From contig NZ_JAVJSC010000009.1 of assembly GCF_040219635.1 (NCBI RefSeq), positions 310,001-374,000 on the forward strand: a DNA stretch of 64,000 nucleotides. The letters run 5' to 3'. Positions 46,137 to 54,528 of this stretch are shown here, in pieces. The position numbers and the translations under genes are program-made. Source of the DNA: Pyruvatibacter sp. GTDB lineage: Bacteria; Pseudomonadota; Alphaproteobacteria; CGMCC-115125. Under the pieces are notes generated by a model that did not search any database, had not been told where the DNA came from, and saw only the letters and a list, made by a program, of their open reading frames with translations. The first letter of the stretch is position 1. Each line of letters opens with the position of its first letter.

Positions 46137-46326
46137 ATCAGCGGTTTGCAAGAGCCGCGCTCCTTCGATGCGTCCTCTCCCCAAGACGTTGCATCGAGGC
46201 TGCGAGCCGGGCCACTCCTCCCCTTGAGGCCCCGCACGCGCCGGCGGCAAGGCACCCCCCTAAAAGCCTGCCGCCTAAGGACAAGGCCGGGTTCGCTGCG
46301 TAACGCGAACCCGGCCTTTTTCTTTT
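46137..46326 (+). ncRNA. Candidate regulatory small RNA with three C-rich hairpin loops (cuckoo/suhB-like)
   Basis: Three hairpins stand in a row. H1 (46165-46197) has TCGATG/CATCGA and CGTC/GACG stems and loop CTCTCCCCAA. H2 (46202-46239) has GGGCC/GGCCC and loop ACTCCTCCCCTTGA. H3 (46243-46275) has GGCGGCA/TGCCGCC plus GGC/GCC and loop ACCCCCCTAAAA. A strong intrinsic terminator ends the transcript. Exposed CUCCUCCCC-type loops complement Shine-Dalgarno sequences and are the hallmark of the cuckoo and suhB groups of alphaproteobacterial small RNAs. No protein gene is visible between 45995 and 46395. Ends are inferred from promoter and terminator. Confidence 0.75.
46283..46326 (+). terminator. 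Intrinsic terminator of the small RNA
   Basis: The 14-bp stem AAGGCCGGGTTCGC and its exact complement enclose an eight-base loop (TGCGTAAC), followed by TTTTTCTTTT. It is one of the two strongest terminators in the window. Confidence 0.92.
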
Positions 46327-46395
46327 CCAAGAGTCTTTTCATCGCCACACGGTAGGGCTCTGATACCGGCATTCGAAATGCTCTAAGGGTACTTG

Positions 46396-46821
46396 ATGAC
46401 AGGACAAACATTCGAAATGCCGTTTGAGGGGGGCTGCATATGTGGCGCAGTGCGGTATGTCTGCACCTCACAGCCAGTGTGGAGTTGCAACTGCCACTGC
46501 CGCGCATGCCAGGCAGGCAGCGGCGCACCGTATGTGTCCGCACTGTCCGTGCCGTTGAACAGTGTGAGTGTCTCGGGCAGCCGCATCGAGTTCACACGCA
46601 CTTCTGAGAGCGGCCATACCGTGACCACAGCCCTATGCGCGCTGTGTGGCACCCGCGTCCACGCGCAGTCTGCCGGAAACACAGCACTGCTCAACCTGTT
46701 TGCTGCAACGCTGGACAATGCAGGTGCCTTCACCCCCATCTCCAACGTCTATGTCAGTGAGAAAGCCCCGTGGGTGGCGCTGGACCCGGCAATACCGGCT
46801 TTTGAAAAAATGCCAGGCTAG
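46396..46821 (+). CDS. GFA/DUF636-family zinc protein
   Basis: From ATG 46396 this 141-aa protein carries the Mss4-like zinc pattern of the glutathione-dependent formaldehyde-activating (GFA) family: GGCICGAVRYVC, then CNCHCRACQAGSGAPY, then TALCALCGTRV. The seven or so cysteines bind one or two zinc ions. Most members have no proven activity. AAGGG precedes the ATG. It converges with the efflux gene and overlaps its stop by four bases. Confidence 0.9.
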   Translation: MTGQTFEMPFEGGCICGAVRYVCTSQPVWSCNCHCRACQAGSGAPYVSALSVPLNSVSVSGSRIEFTRTSESGHTVTTALCALCGTRVHAQSAGNTALLNLFAATLDNAGAFTPISNVYVSEKAPWVALDPAIPAFEKMPG

Positions 46822-48101
46822 TCCGCATCCTGCGGCACGGGCGGGGCAACCGACAGATCATCATCGGCACCAAACAAGCGCCCGCCCTCGGCCATGGCCA
46901 CGCAGGCAATGGCACCAAGCGCCAACATCAAATAGCCCGCAAACAGCGGCACCACTGTGCCGTCATACATGTAGCCAATGGTGGCTCCCATGATACCACC
47001 CACGAAGGTCTGCAAAAATCCGAGTACGGAGGATGCAGTGCCCGCCACGTGGCCCAGCGGGTCCATGGCCAGGGCATTGAAGTTGGTACCGATGAAGCCG
47101 AAGCAGGCAAAGATCGTCGCCATCAAGATGCAAAACAACCAGAACGGCAGGCTCGCCCCCATGACCAGCGACAACACCAGAGCCAGTAAAATCAATCCCG
47201 TGAAGCACAACAGCGCTGTATGCGACAGACGCCGCATACCCATACGCTCCACCAGGCGTGAGTTCATGAAGCTGGTGCCCGCCATGAAAACCGCAATGCC
47301 GCTGAATGCGAGCGTAAAATAATCACCCAGGCTGAATGTCTGCGTGAACAACTGTTCCGCCTGATTGATAAAGGCAAACAGCACGCCGAATGTGAGCGCC
47401 GTGGACAACGCATACCCGAAAGAGGCCCGCGTCGTGACCACCACCCTGAACGCTGCGGACACCCGCACAAAGGTCAGCGGCATACGGTATTCAGGGTGCA
47501 GCGTTTCTGGCAGACGGATGTAACTCCACACCGCCATGACAACACCCAGAATGCCGGTGACCCAGAACACCGACTGCCAGTTGCCAAACAAAATGATGAC
47601 CTGGCCCACATTGGGTGCAATCAACGGTATCGCCATGAATACCATCATCACCAGCGACATGACGGACGCCATGCGCGCCCCGCCAAAGGTGTCGCGCACG
47701 ACGGACACAGCAATGACGCGGGTAGCCGCCGTGCCGATGCCCTGCACGAACCGCACTGCCAGCAGGGTTTCAAAGTTTGGCGAATAGACCGCCACCGCAG
47801 ACGCGGCCACATACACACCAAGTCCGAACATCAACACCGGGCGTCGGCCAAACCTATCGGAGATCGTGCCGTAAAAAAGCTGCGCAATGCCAAAGCCCAT
47901 GATGTAGGCCGAGATCACGAACTGACGGCGGTTTTCATCCTCAACGCTCAGCGCTTCGCCAATTTCCTGCAAAGCGGGAATGAACACATCAATGGCCAGC
48001 GCATTGAGCGCCATCAGCGCTGCCACCATCGCCACCAGTTCCCAGCGCGGCATCGCGAGCGCGGGGCTTGAACCGGGAGCAGGTGCAGGAGGAAGTGACA
48101 T
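46818..48101 (-). CDS. MFS multidrug efflux transporter, Bcr/CflA family
   Basis: This 427-aa inner-membrane protein has about 12 transmembrane helices and the motif GIAQLFYGTISDRFGRRPVLMFGL, which is MFS motif A of the drug:H+ antiporter-1 group. The DVFIPALQEIGEAL start is typical of Bcr/CflA. Substrates are unknown. Cytoplasmic tails at both ends are Pro- and Asp-rich. It is transcribed toward the GFA gene; msrP lies upstream on the same strand, 113 bases away. Confidence 0.9.
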   Translation of the reverse strand: MSLPPAPAPGSSPALAMPRWELVAMVAALMALNALAIDVFIPALQEIGEALSVEDENRRQFVISAYIMGFGIAQLFYGTISDRFGRRPVLMFGLGVYVAASAVAVYSPNFETLLAVRFVQGIGTAATRVIAVSVVRDTFGGARMASVMSLVMMVFMAIPLIAPNVGQVIILFGNWQSVFWVTGILGVVMAVWSYIRLPETLHPEYRMPLTFVRVSAAFRVVVTTRASFGYALSTALTFGVLFAFINQAEQLFTQTFSLGDYFTLAFSGIAVFMAGTSFMNSRLVERMGMRRLSHTALLCFTGLILLALVLSLVMGASLPFWLFCILMATIFACFGFIGTNFNALAMDPLGHVAGTASSVLGFLQTFVGGIMGATIGYMYDGTVVPLFAGYLMLALGAIACVAMAEGGRLFGADDDLSVAPPVPQDAD

Positions 48102-48214
48102 GGGGAAGGCCTTGAGGCGCGGTCAGAAATAACCGGCGCACACAGTCGTGTTTCAAAGCGGCCACCGCAAGCCCAAACCTGCATGGCAGGCTCTCACAGC
48201 CGAACCGACGCGGC

Positions 48215-49216
48215 TCACCTATAGAGGTTTTGCGCTTCCAGACCCTTGTACATCGACGCCACCTGCTCTTCATACCCGTTGAACAATAGTGTCGGCACGC
48301 GGCGACCAGTGCCCAGCACTTCCTCGGTTGCCTGGCTCCAGCGCGGATGCGGCACTTCGGGGTTCACGTTTGCCCAAAAGCCATATTCCTTGGGCGCAAT
48401 CTCTTCCCAGAAACTCACCGGCTTGGTGCCGGTAAACTCGAACCGCACCACAGACTTGATGGACTTGAAGCCGTATTTCCAAGGCACAGCCAGCCTGATG
48501 GGCGCCCCAAACTGCTCACCAAGGGGCTTGCCATAAACGCCGGTTGCCATGAACGCCAATTCGTTGCGCGCTTCTGCCATGGTGAGGCCTTCGGTGTAGG
48601 GCCACGGGTACCAGCGCTGCCGCTGGCCTGACGCCACATCCGGGTCCATGAAGGTTTGCATCTTCAAATAGCGCGCCGATGATTTGGGTTTGGCGAAGTC
48701 AACAAGCGCTGCCAGCGGAAAGCCCGACCAGGGCACTGTCATCGACCAAGCCTCAACACAGCGCAGCCGGTAGATGCGCTCTTCAAGCGGCATCTGCGCA
48801 ATCAGCTCATCAATATCAATCTCGATGGGTGTATCCACCTCGCCCGCAATCTCGATACGCCACGGCCGCGACACCAGCGCTTCTGCGGCACTGGCAATAC
48901 GTTTGTGCGATCCGAACTCGTAAAAGTTGTTGTAGGTGGACGACACGCTTTCATCCGTAAGGGGCCTGTCAATCGGAATGGATGTATTCTTGGGATAAGG
49001 GAAAAGCTCTGCCGCCTTTTGCGTCAGCGCGGCTTCGCTGTTTGGCCCGGCGGTCGGCGCTTCAGCAGCCTCGCCGCATCCCGCAAGCCCAAGCGCTGCG
49101 GCACAGGCGATGGTGGCCGACGATCCGCGCAAAAAAGCCCGGCGGTTCATGAACACATGCTCAGGCGTGACGAGGTTCTCGGACACTTCCCAGGGACGGG
49201 GGCGCTTTATCAACAT
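48215..49216 (-). CDS. msrP: Protein-methionine-sulfoxide reductase catalytic subunit MsrP (YedY)
   Basis: This 333-aa molybdopterin enzyme repairs oxidised methionines in periplasmic proteins. The twin-arginine signal is MNRRAFLRG at residues 23-31, and the molybdenum-binding Cys153 sits in IYRLRCVEAWSMTVPW. The KYGFKSIKSVVRFEF block is typical. After the twin-arginine hydrophobic core comes LGLAGCGEA, a good lipobox (Cys47), suggesting a lipid-anchored form. No msrQ (its haem membrane partner) is next to it. Start ATG 49216 is the usual MsrP position, with an extra 22 residues before the RR as in E. coli. Confidence 0.94.
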   Translation of the reverse strand: MLIKRPRPWEVSENLVTPEHVFMNRRAFLRGSSATIACAAALGLAGCGEAAEAPTAGPNSEAALTQKAAELFPYPKNTSIPIDRPLTDESVSSTYNNFYEFGSHKRIASAAEALVSRPWRIEIAGEVDTPIEIDIDELIAQMPLEERIYRLRCVEAWSMTVPWSGFPLAALVDFAKPKSSARYLKMQTFMDPDVASGQRQRWYPWPYTEGLTMAEARNELAFMATGVYGKPLGEQFGAPIRLAVPWKYGFKSIKSVVRFEFTGTKPVSFWEEIAPKEYGFWANVNPEVPHPRWSQATEEVLGTGRRVPTLLFNGYEEQVASMYKGLEAQNLYR

Positions 49217-49427
49217 GGATGGTGTGGCCTTTCATGGGCATGGTCGGCAGATTGGCTTGGTCGGCAAAGGGGCATGGTCAGCAGTCGGTGTGCCTGCATC
49301 AATGATGGGCTTCCACTGCCCAAGAGCAAGTCACACCTGCGTCAGTGGTATGCGAGCCCGGGTTACCCGCCTGCAATTTATGGACAAGGCCTTTCCGGTT
49401 CGAATCGCGCAGCGCGCCCGATCGCGC

Positions 49428-49433
49428 TATAAT
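49428..49433 (+). promoter_or_regulatory. Perfect -10 element upstream of the M48 protease gene
   Basis: TATAAT stands 58 bases before the ATG at 49492. The base pattern 17 positions upstream (TCGCGC) is a poor -35 element, so activation by a regulator may be needed. Confidence 0.35.
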
Positions 49434-49491
49434 TCCGTCAGGTAAGCGTGCGCCCACCCGCGAAAAAGCTGATGTAAGGGGATATCCGATC

Positions 49492-50325
49492 ATGCAGACG
49501 CGAGACATACAATCCGTCAAATCACCCGTGGTAACGCTGGATACCTCGGTCAGACCCATCCGCATGAACCGCCGCGAGATCATGCTCGGCCTGGCTGCCG
49601 GGTCCATCGTGGCCTTCACCGGCTGCGCCTACAACGAGCAACTGGGACGCAACCAGCTGATGCTGGTGAGCGATGGCCAGATGGCGTCCTTGTCAGCGCG
49701 CGCATGGAGCGACCTCAAGAAAAAAGAAAAAATCGCCCGCGACCCGAAATACAAAAACCGTCTGCGGGGCGTCGGCCGCAAAATCACCACTGCCGCCAAC
49801 ATGAACAATATGAATTGGGAATACGAAGCCTTTGAGTCCGACGACAAAAATGCCTTCGTACTGCCCGGCGGCAAGGTGGGCTTTTACACCGGCATGATGG
49901 ACTTCGTGGATAACGATGCCCAGCTTGCAGCCATCATGGGCCACGAGGTTGGCCATGTGCGCGCACGACACGGCGCGGAACGCTACAGCCAGGGCATTGC
50001 CAGCCAGGTGGGCATGACGGCGGCGCAGGTTGCTGTAGCAGCCTCAGATGTAAGCTACGGTGCCCCGCTTATTTCGGCGCTGGGCCTGGGCCTGCAATTC
50101 GGCGTGCTGCTGCCCTATTCGCGCAGCCATGAACTGGAGGCAGATTCAATCGGTCTCAACTACATGACCAAGGCCGGCTACAACCCGCACCAGTCGGTTG
50201 CCCTATGGCAGAAAATGGCCAACGAAGGCGGCGGACGCCGCCCGCCCGAGTTCATGTCCACGCACCCCGACCCCACAACCCGCATCGCGGCTCTCAGGCA
50301 GCAGATTGCGCAGATGGGGTATTAG
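49492..50325 (+). CDS. M48-family metalloprotease lipoprotein
   Basis: From ATG 49492, with AAGGGG ten bases before it, this 277-aa protein shows an RR-containing signal (MNRREIMLGLAAGSIVAFTGC) and a lipobox Cys45. The M48 peptidase domain follows, with HEVGH near residues 151-155 and the third zinc ligand Glu in SHELEADSIGLNYM. It resembles LoiP/YcaL-type membrane-attached proteases and, more distantly, BepA. It probably degrades or matures envelope proteins. The frame is open upstream to 49345 but lacks a ribosome-binding site. Confidence 0.93.
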   Translation: MQTRDIQSVKSPVVTLDTSVRPIRMNRREIMLGLAAGSIVAFTGCAYNEQLGRNQLMLVSDGQMASLSARAWSDLKKKEKIARDPKYKNRLRGVGRKITTAANMNNMNWEYEAFESDDKNAFVLPGGKVGFYTGMMDFVDNDAQLAAIMGHEVGHVRARHGAERYSQGIASQVGMTAAQVAVAASDVSYGAPLISALGLGLQFGVLLPYSRSHELEADSIGLNYMTKAGYNPHQSVALWQKMANEGGGRRPPEFMSTHPDPTTRIAALRQQIAQMGY

Positions 50326-50345
50326 CCCCATCAGGCACACAGCCC

Positions 50346-50930
50346 CTATAGGGGCGACACAACCAACAACAGCCTGACCAGTCCTGTGCCCTCAATTCGC
50401 GGAGACCGGTGCAACGCGGGCGACGCTGACAGCGTGCCAGGCAAAACCGCCGCCTCAAACCGGTCTGGCGTAACGAACGGGCCGTCATAGGTATCGGGAT
50501 TTTCGGTTGCCGTGCTGACATGACCGATCGGCACAACGCAGGTAGATGGTCCGCGATAGGTACACACCATCCGCGCGGTTGCCACATCAGCGTGAATACG
50601 GCAGCAGCCATTGTCGTCGATCCGATCAAGCCGGACGCATAACCGCAGCGCTCCCATTTGGTACGCAAAACCGTCTGCCATCGCCGCGCAGTCTTTTGCA
50701 AACCAGCTCTGCCAGCCAGACGGCGGCGTTTTTGCCACCGCCAGCAGCGCTGTAATGCCAAGTTCTATATCGCCGGGTGCAGCATCAAAACGGCCATCAG
50801 GCAGATGCATGGGATCAAGCGTGTCAAGCCACGCAGCCGCCAGAGATGGAACTCGCGCTGACCGTGGCAGGCTAATCCATGGTGTCTCATACAGTCTGGC
50901 GGCGTCTATATGCGCAGCTGCAGTGTTCAT
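50346..50930 (-). CDS. DUF1826 family protein
   Basis: This 194-aa protein is the last gene of the zinc-starvation operon. The ATG overlaps the GTPase stop by one base. A GTG one codon earlier is an alternative start. The conserved LRLCVRLDRIDDNGCCRIHADVATARMVCTYRGPST block has Cys, His and Asp residues suited to metal binding. DUF1826 genes recur next to COG0523 GTPases, so a role in zinc handling under scarcity is inferred. No catalytic motif is recognised. Confidence 0.82.
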   Translation of the reverse strand: MNTAAAHIDAARLYETPWISLPRSARVPSLAAAWLDTLDPMHLPDGRFDAAPGDIELGITALLAVAKTPPSGWQSWFAKDCAAMADGFAYQMGALRLCVRLDRIDDNGCCRIHADVATARMVCTYRGPSTCVVPIGHVSTATENPDTYDGPFVTPDRFEAAVLPGTLSASPALHRSPRIEGTGLVRLLLVVSPL

Positions 50931-52174
50931 CACCCAGCCGCCTCACCGCGCTGCCACTCAGGGAACGGATCCGGCATCTTTGCCCACTGGGACATTTCCA
51001 ATCCCCCATTGCCCGACAGCGGGACCAAACACGCATCCAGCTGCGCGCGGATGGCCGCCTCGTCGAACTCTGTACCGATGAAGACAATCTCCTGGCGCCT
51101 GTCACCGAACTGCTCATCCCAATTCTGATACAGGTGATCACGCCATTCCTGGTGATCGGGCCACCGTTCCTTGGGGATGGCCGTCCACCAAAAACCAAGC
51201 GCTTCAGTGCGAACCAGCGCACCGGCCTGAGACAGCTCACCAACCCATTCAGGCCGTGTCGCAAGCCAGAAATGCCCTTTGGTACGAATGATGCCGGGCC
51301 AGGACGAATTGATGAAGTTATGAAACTTCGTTGGGTCGAAAGGCGCACGGGCCCGATACACGAAGCTGGAGATGCCATATTCCTCGGTCTCCGGGACGTG
51401 CTCTGAAAATCCGAAAAGCTCCTTGAACCAGAGAGGGTGTTCCTGAGCTTTTTCAAAATCGAAACGCCCGGTATCAAGCACCCGGTCCAGAGGCGCCCTG
51501 GACTCGATCGTTTCCAGAACATCCGCGTCCGGATTAAGACTACGGACAATCTTTCTCGCGGCATCCATCTGTTGGGGTGTTGCAGCGTCGGCCTTGTTGA
51601 GAAGGATCACGTCCGCAAACTCAATCTGGTCAACCAGCAGATCAACAAGCGACCGCGTATCATCGTCGCCCAAAGACTCGCCTCGATCGCGCAGGAAGTC
51701 CTGTGATGCGTAGTTACTCAGCAGGGTCGCTGCATCCACGACTGTCACCATCGTATCAATACGCGCCATGTCAGAGAGGCTCTCCCCCTCCTCAGTGCGA
51801 AAATCGAATGTGGCGGCAACCGGAAGCGGCTCGGATATGCCGGTCGATTCAATGACCAGATGATCGAACCTGCCTTCCTGCGCGAGGCGGCGCACCTCAA
51901 GCAGGAGGTCTTCGCGCAACGTGCAGCAAATGCACCCGTTTGTCATCTCAACGAGCGTTTCATCGGTGCGGCTAAGCCCTGCATCGCCCTCCCGCACGAG
52001 ATCAGCATCGATATTTACCTCGCTCATATCGTTTACAATCACGGCAACGCGACGGTTCTCGCGATTGTTCAGAATGTGGTTGAGCAGCGTCGTCTTGCCC
52101 GCACCGAGAAACCCCGAAAGAACGGTGACAGGGAGGCGGCTGTCTGACGCAACCTGTGAGGACTGAAGAGTCAT
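50930..52174 (-). CDS. COG0523-family GTP-binding metallochaperone
   Basis: This 414-aa G3E-family GTPase shows Walker A GFLGAGKTTLLN (21-32), the metal-binding Cys motif NGCICC (C81, C83, C84) and the VIESTGISEPLP switch region. A C-terminal CobW_C domain follows (about 290-390). Related ZigA/YciC/ZNG1 proteins deliver zinc to client enzymes during zinc limitation. ATG 52174 has GGGAGG nine bases upstream; a GTG at 52183 overlaps that ribosome-binding site and is rejected. It lies 27 bases after the His-rich outer-membrane protein gene. Confidence 0.92.
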   Translation of the reverse strand: MTLQSSQVASDSRLPVTVLSGFLGAGKTTLLNHILNNRENRRVAVIVNDMSEVNIDADLVREGDAGLSRTDETLVEMTNGCICCTLREDLLLEVRRLAQEGRFDHLVIESTGISEPLPVAATFDFRTEEGESLSDMARIDTMVTVVDAATLLSNYASQDFLRDRGESLGDDDTRSLVDLLVDQIEFADVILLNKADAATPQQMDAARKIVRSLNPDADVLETIESRAPLDRVLDTGRFDFEKAQEHPLWFKELFGFSEHVPETEEYGISSFVYRARAPFDPTKFHNFINSSWPGIIRTKGHFWLATRPEWVGELSQAGALVRTEALGFWWTAIPKERWPDHQEWRDHLYQNWDEQFGDRRQEIVFIGTEFDEAAIRAQLDACLVPLSGNGGLEMSQWAKMPDPFPEWQRGEAAG

Positions 52175-52201
52175 GGTGGCCACCTCCCGTGTCTTATCTG
52201 C

Positions 52202-53023
52202 CTAGAACTTGAGCTCTGCGTTGAACGAAAGCGCAAGGTCACGGCTGCCATTGCTTGTGAGGCCCGGCAGCACGGTAAAGCGCGTTTCCAGAACACGGCC
52301 GCGTCCAAGATCGGCTTCGTGATAGACCGCCGGACCAAAGTAGTGCGTCTGGTCCTTGAGGTCAGGGGCATTGCCGAAGGCTTCCTCAATATCACCGTGG
52401 GCTTCAACACCAGCCTTCCAGCTCTCGGCAATCGGTGTGTTTGCACTCAACGCATAGCCAAGCCCGGCATCTTTGCCATCTTCAAAGGGTATTTCGACAA
52501 ACAGGTTGCCGATGACCGAAAACGACCCCACGCCAAACTCGGCGATAGGACCAAGGGCAAGTCCGCCTTTTCCGATGCCGTCCTTGTTCGGCACTTCAAG
52601 CGCTGCGTAGAAGCCAACAACAGGACCACCGCCATGCCCGTGATGGTCATGATCGTGGTCGTGATCGTGGCCATCGCTGCTCTCACCACCCTGCCAGAGA
52701 ATAAAAATGTTTTCCCACTCGAAGGCTTCGAGTTCAGCCGTTACGTCTTCCGGATTAGCAATCTCGAATGCAGCCACTGTCTTCCACCAGTCAGTGACGC
52801 CAACACCAAGCGCAATTTCGTGAACGGAACGCTCTTCACCCGCCGGCAGGTCTTCCGTGAAAAGTGTGTTGAGGGATTCAAACTCGAAGCCCCCTTCAAC
52901 AACTTCGGGATGAATGACCTCAAAAATGCCGCCGCTGGCGTGAGCCGGAGCACTCAAAGCCAACATTCCTCCTGCAAGCACCGCTCCGGCGGCCATCTGC
53001 TTTATCGTCCCCATCTTCATCAT
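52202..53023 (-). CDS. His-rich outer-membrane beta-barrel candidate, Zur-regulated
   Basis: This 273-aa protein has a signal peptide cut after AHA (residue 29). Alternating beta-strand segments run through to a C-terminal phenylalanine (LSFNAELKF), as in outer-membrane barrels. A loop at 117-133 is almost pure Asp/His/Gly, with seven His (119, 121, 123, 125, 127, 128, 130), and should bind zinc. GAGGGG precedes the ATG. It is first in an operon with a zinc GTPase and DUF1826, under a Zur box. No family name comes to mind. A zinc-uptake porin or periplasm-facing zinc store is a hypothesis. Confidence 0.75.
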   Translation of the reverse strand: MMKMGTIKQMAAGAVLAGGMLALSAPAHASGGIFEVIHPEVVEGGFEFESLNTLFTEDLPAGEERSVHEIALGVGVTDWWKTVAAFEIANPEDVTAELEAFEWENIFILWQGGESSDGHDHDHDHDHHGHGGGPVVGFYAALEVPNKDGIGKGGLALGPIAEFGVGSFSVIGNLFVEIPFEDGKDAGLGYALSANTPIAESWKAGVEAHGDIEEAFGNAPDLKDQTHYFGPAVYHEADLGRGRVLETRFTVLPGLTSNGSRDLALSFNAELKF

Positions 53024-53070
53024 CTGCCCCTCATTTCGTACGCTTGTTCGACCAAAGAAGCGGACTCGTA

Positions 53071-53087
53071 ATGTTATAATATAACAT
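53071..53087. promoter_or_regulatory. Zur-binding site (zinc-uptake regulator box)
   Basis: ATGTTATA-A-TATAACAT is a perfect 8-bp inverted repeat with one central base, matching the GTTATA-N-TATAAC consensus known for alphaproteobacterial Zur sites. It lies 48 bases before the His-rich protein start, in the expected promoter region for the zinc operon. Confidence 0.88.
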
Positions 53088-53204
53088 ATGCAAGTACAAA
53101 ATGGGCCGGCGCCCTCGGCTTCGCTGATTGGGGGTCAGATCAATATTGGTTGTGCAGTCGGCATCATCCCTTCGGCTTGACCAGAAGACTGATCCCGCAT
53201 TTGC

Positions 53205-54419
53205 CTATCTGAGGCTGGCACAAAACCGCTGAATGCGCGTGCAGGCTTCTTCCAGAGCCTCGGTCGATGTGGCGTATGAAATGCGGAAGAACGGCGAGAG
53301 GCCGAACGCTTCACCATGCACCACAGCCACGCCTTCCTGCTCCAACAGCGCGGTTGCAAAGGCTTCGTCGCTGTCGATGACGGTGCCGTCTTCTGTTTTT
53401 TTGCCAATCAACCCACGGCACGACGGATAGACATAAAACGCGCCTTCAGGCGTGGGGCACTCAAGGCCCGTCGCCTGGTTCAGCATCGACACCACAAGGT
53501 CGCGCCGCTCCTTGAACACGGCTGCATTCTTCGGAATGAAATCCTGCGTGCCATTAAGCGCTTCAACCGCGGCCCACTGGCTGATGCTGGTCGGGTTGGA
53601 GGTTGACTGCGACTGCAACTTGCGCATCGCCGCCAGAAGCTCTTTGGGCGCAGCGCAATAGCCGATGCGCCACCCGGTCATGGAATAGGCCTTGGACACA
53701 CCATTCATGGTCAACGTGCGGTCGCGCAGCGTAGGCTCAACCTGCACCGGCGTCACGAACTCAAACTCGTCATACACCAGATGCTCATACATATCGTCGG
53801 TCAGCACCCACACATGCGGGTGCTTCATCAGCACGTCCGTCAGCTTCTTGAGCTCGTCGCGCGAGTAGGCCGCGCCCGACGGGTTGGATGGCGAGTTGAA
53901 GATAAGCCACTTGGTCTTGGGCGTGATCGCCGCATCCAGCGCTTCGGGGGTCAGCTTGAAACTGGTTTCAATGGTGGTGGGCGCAAACTTGGGCTCGCCA
54001 CCGGCAAGCAGCACAATGTCAGGATAGCTCACCCAATAAGGTGTCGGGATCACCACCTCATCGCCGGGGTTCAGCGTCGCCATCATGGCGTTGTAGATAA
54101 TCGGCTTGCCGCCCGGCGCGACAAAACACTCGTCCGCCGAATAATCCAGCCCGTTTTCACGCTTGAACTTGGCAGCAATGGCTTCCTTCAGCTCAGGAAT
54201 GCCGTCAACGGCGGTGTACTTTGTCTCCCCCCGGTTGATCGCCTCGATCGCGGCCGCCTTGATGTTGTCCGGCGTATCAAAATCCGGCTCGCCGGCCCCA
54301 AGCCCGATAACGTCACGCCCCTGCGCCTTGAGGTCACGCGCCTTCTGCGTCACCGCAATGGTGGCCGAAGGCTGAACACGGGCGAGAGACTTGGACAGGA
54401 AGTTTTCAGGCAGCGCCAT
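53205..54419 (-). CDS. aatA: Aspartate aminotransferase (class I PLP enzyme)
   Basis: This 404-aa fold-type I aminotransferase has GEPDFDTPDNIKAAAIEAINRGETKYTAVDGIPELKEAI in its first domain and the PLP lysine in MNGVSKAYSMTGWRIGYCAAP near residue 240. NSPSNPSGAAYS and the C-terminal FRISYATS (substrate Arg) are present. It is the Ibeta-type aspartate (or aspartate/prephenate) aminotransferase common in alphaproteobacteria. It stands alone, 100 bases past the stop of the neighbouring flavin gene. Confidence 0.94.
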   Translation of the reverse strand: MALPENFLSKSLARVQPSATIAVTQKARDLKAQGRDVIGLGAGEPDFDTPDNIKAAAIEAINRGETKYTAVDGIPELKEAIAAKFKRENGLDYSADECFVAPGGKPIIYNAMMATLNPGDEVVIPTPYWVSYPDIVLLAGGEPKFAPTTIETSFKLTPEALDAAITPKTKWLIFNSPSNPSGAAYSRDELKKLTDVLMKHPHVWVLTDDMYEHLVYDEFEFVTPVQVEPTLRDRTLTMNGVSKAYSMTGWRIGYCAAPKELLAAMRKLQSQSTSNPTSISQWAAVEALNGTQDFIPKNAAVFKERRDLVVSMLNQATGLECPTPEGAFYVYPSCRGLIGKKTEDGTVIDSDEAFATALLEQEGVAVVHGEAFGLSPFFRISYATSTEALEEACTRIQRFCASLR

Positions 54420-54528
54420 GGGAGGGTCTTTCCGCTTTTTAGGTGGCTCAACAAATCAACAATGAGCCAGACCGTATAGCTGCCACTGACCCGTCGCAAC
54501 CGTCAAACCAACACCTTTTCCCACCTCC

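Noticed and set aside
49395..49412. GGTTCGAATC resembling a tRNA T arm
   Set aside because: No acceptor, D or anticodon stems can be built around it.
52319..53071. A 250-aa plus-strand frame across the His-rich outer-membrane gene
   Set aside because: The minus strand has a signal peptide, a ribosome-binding site, a Zur box and operon context; the plus frame has none.
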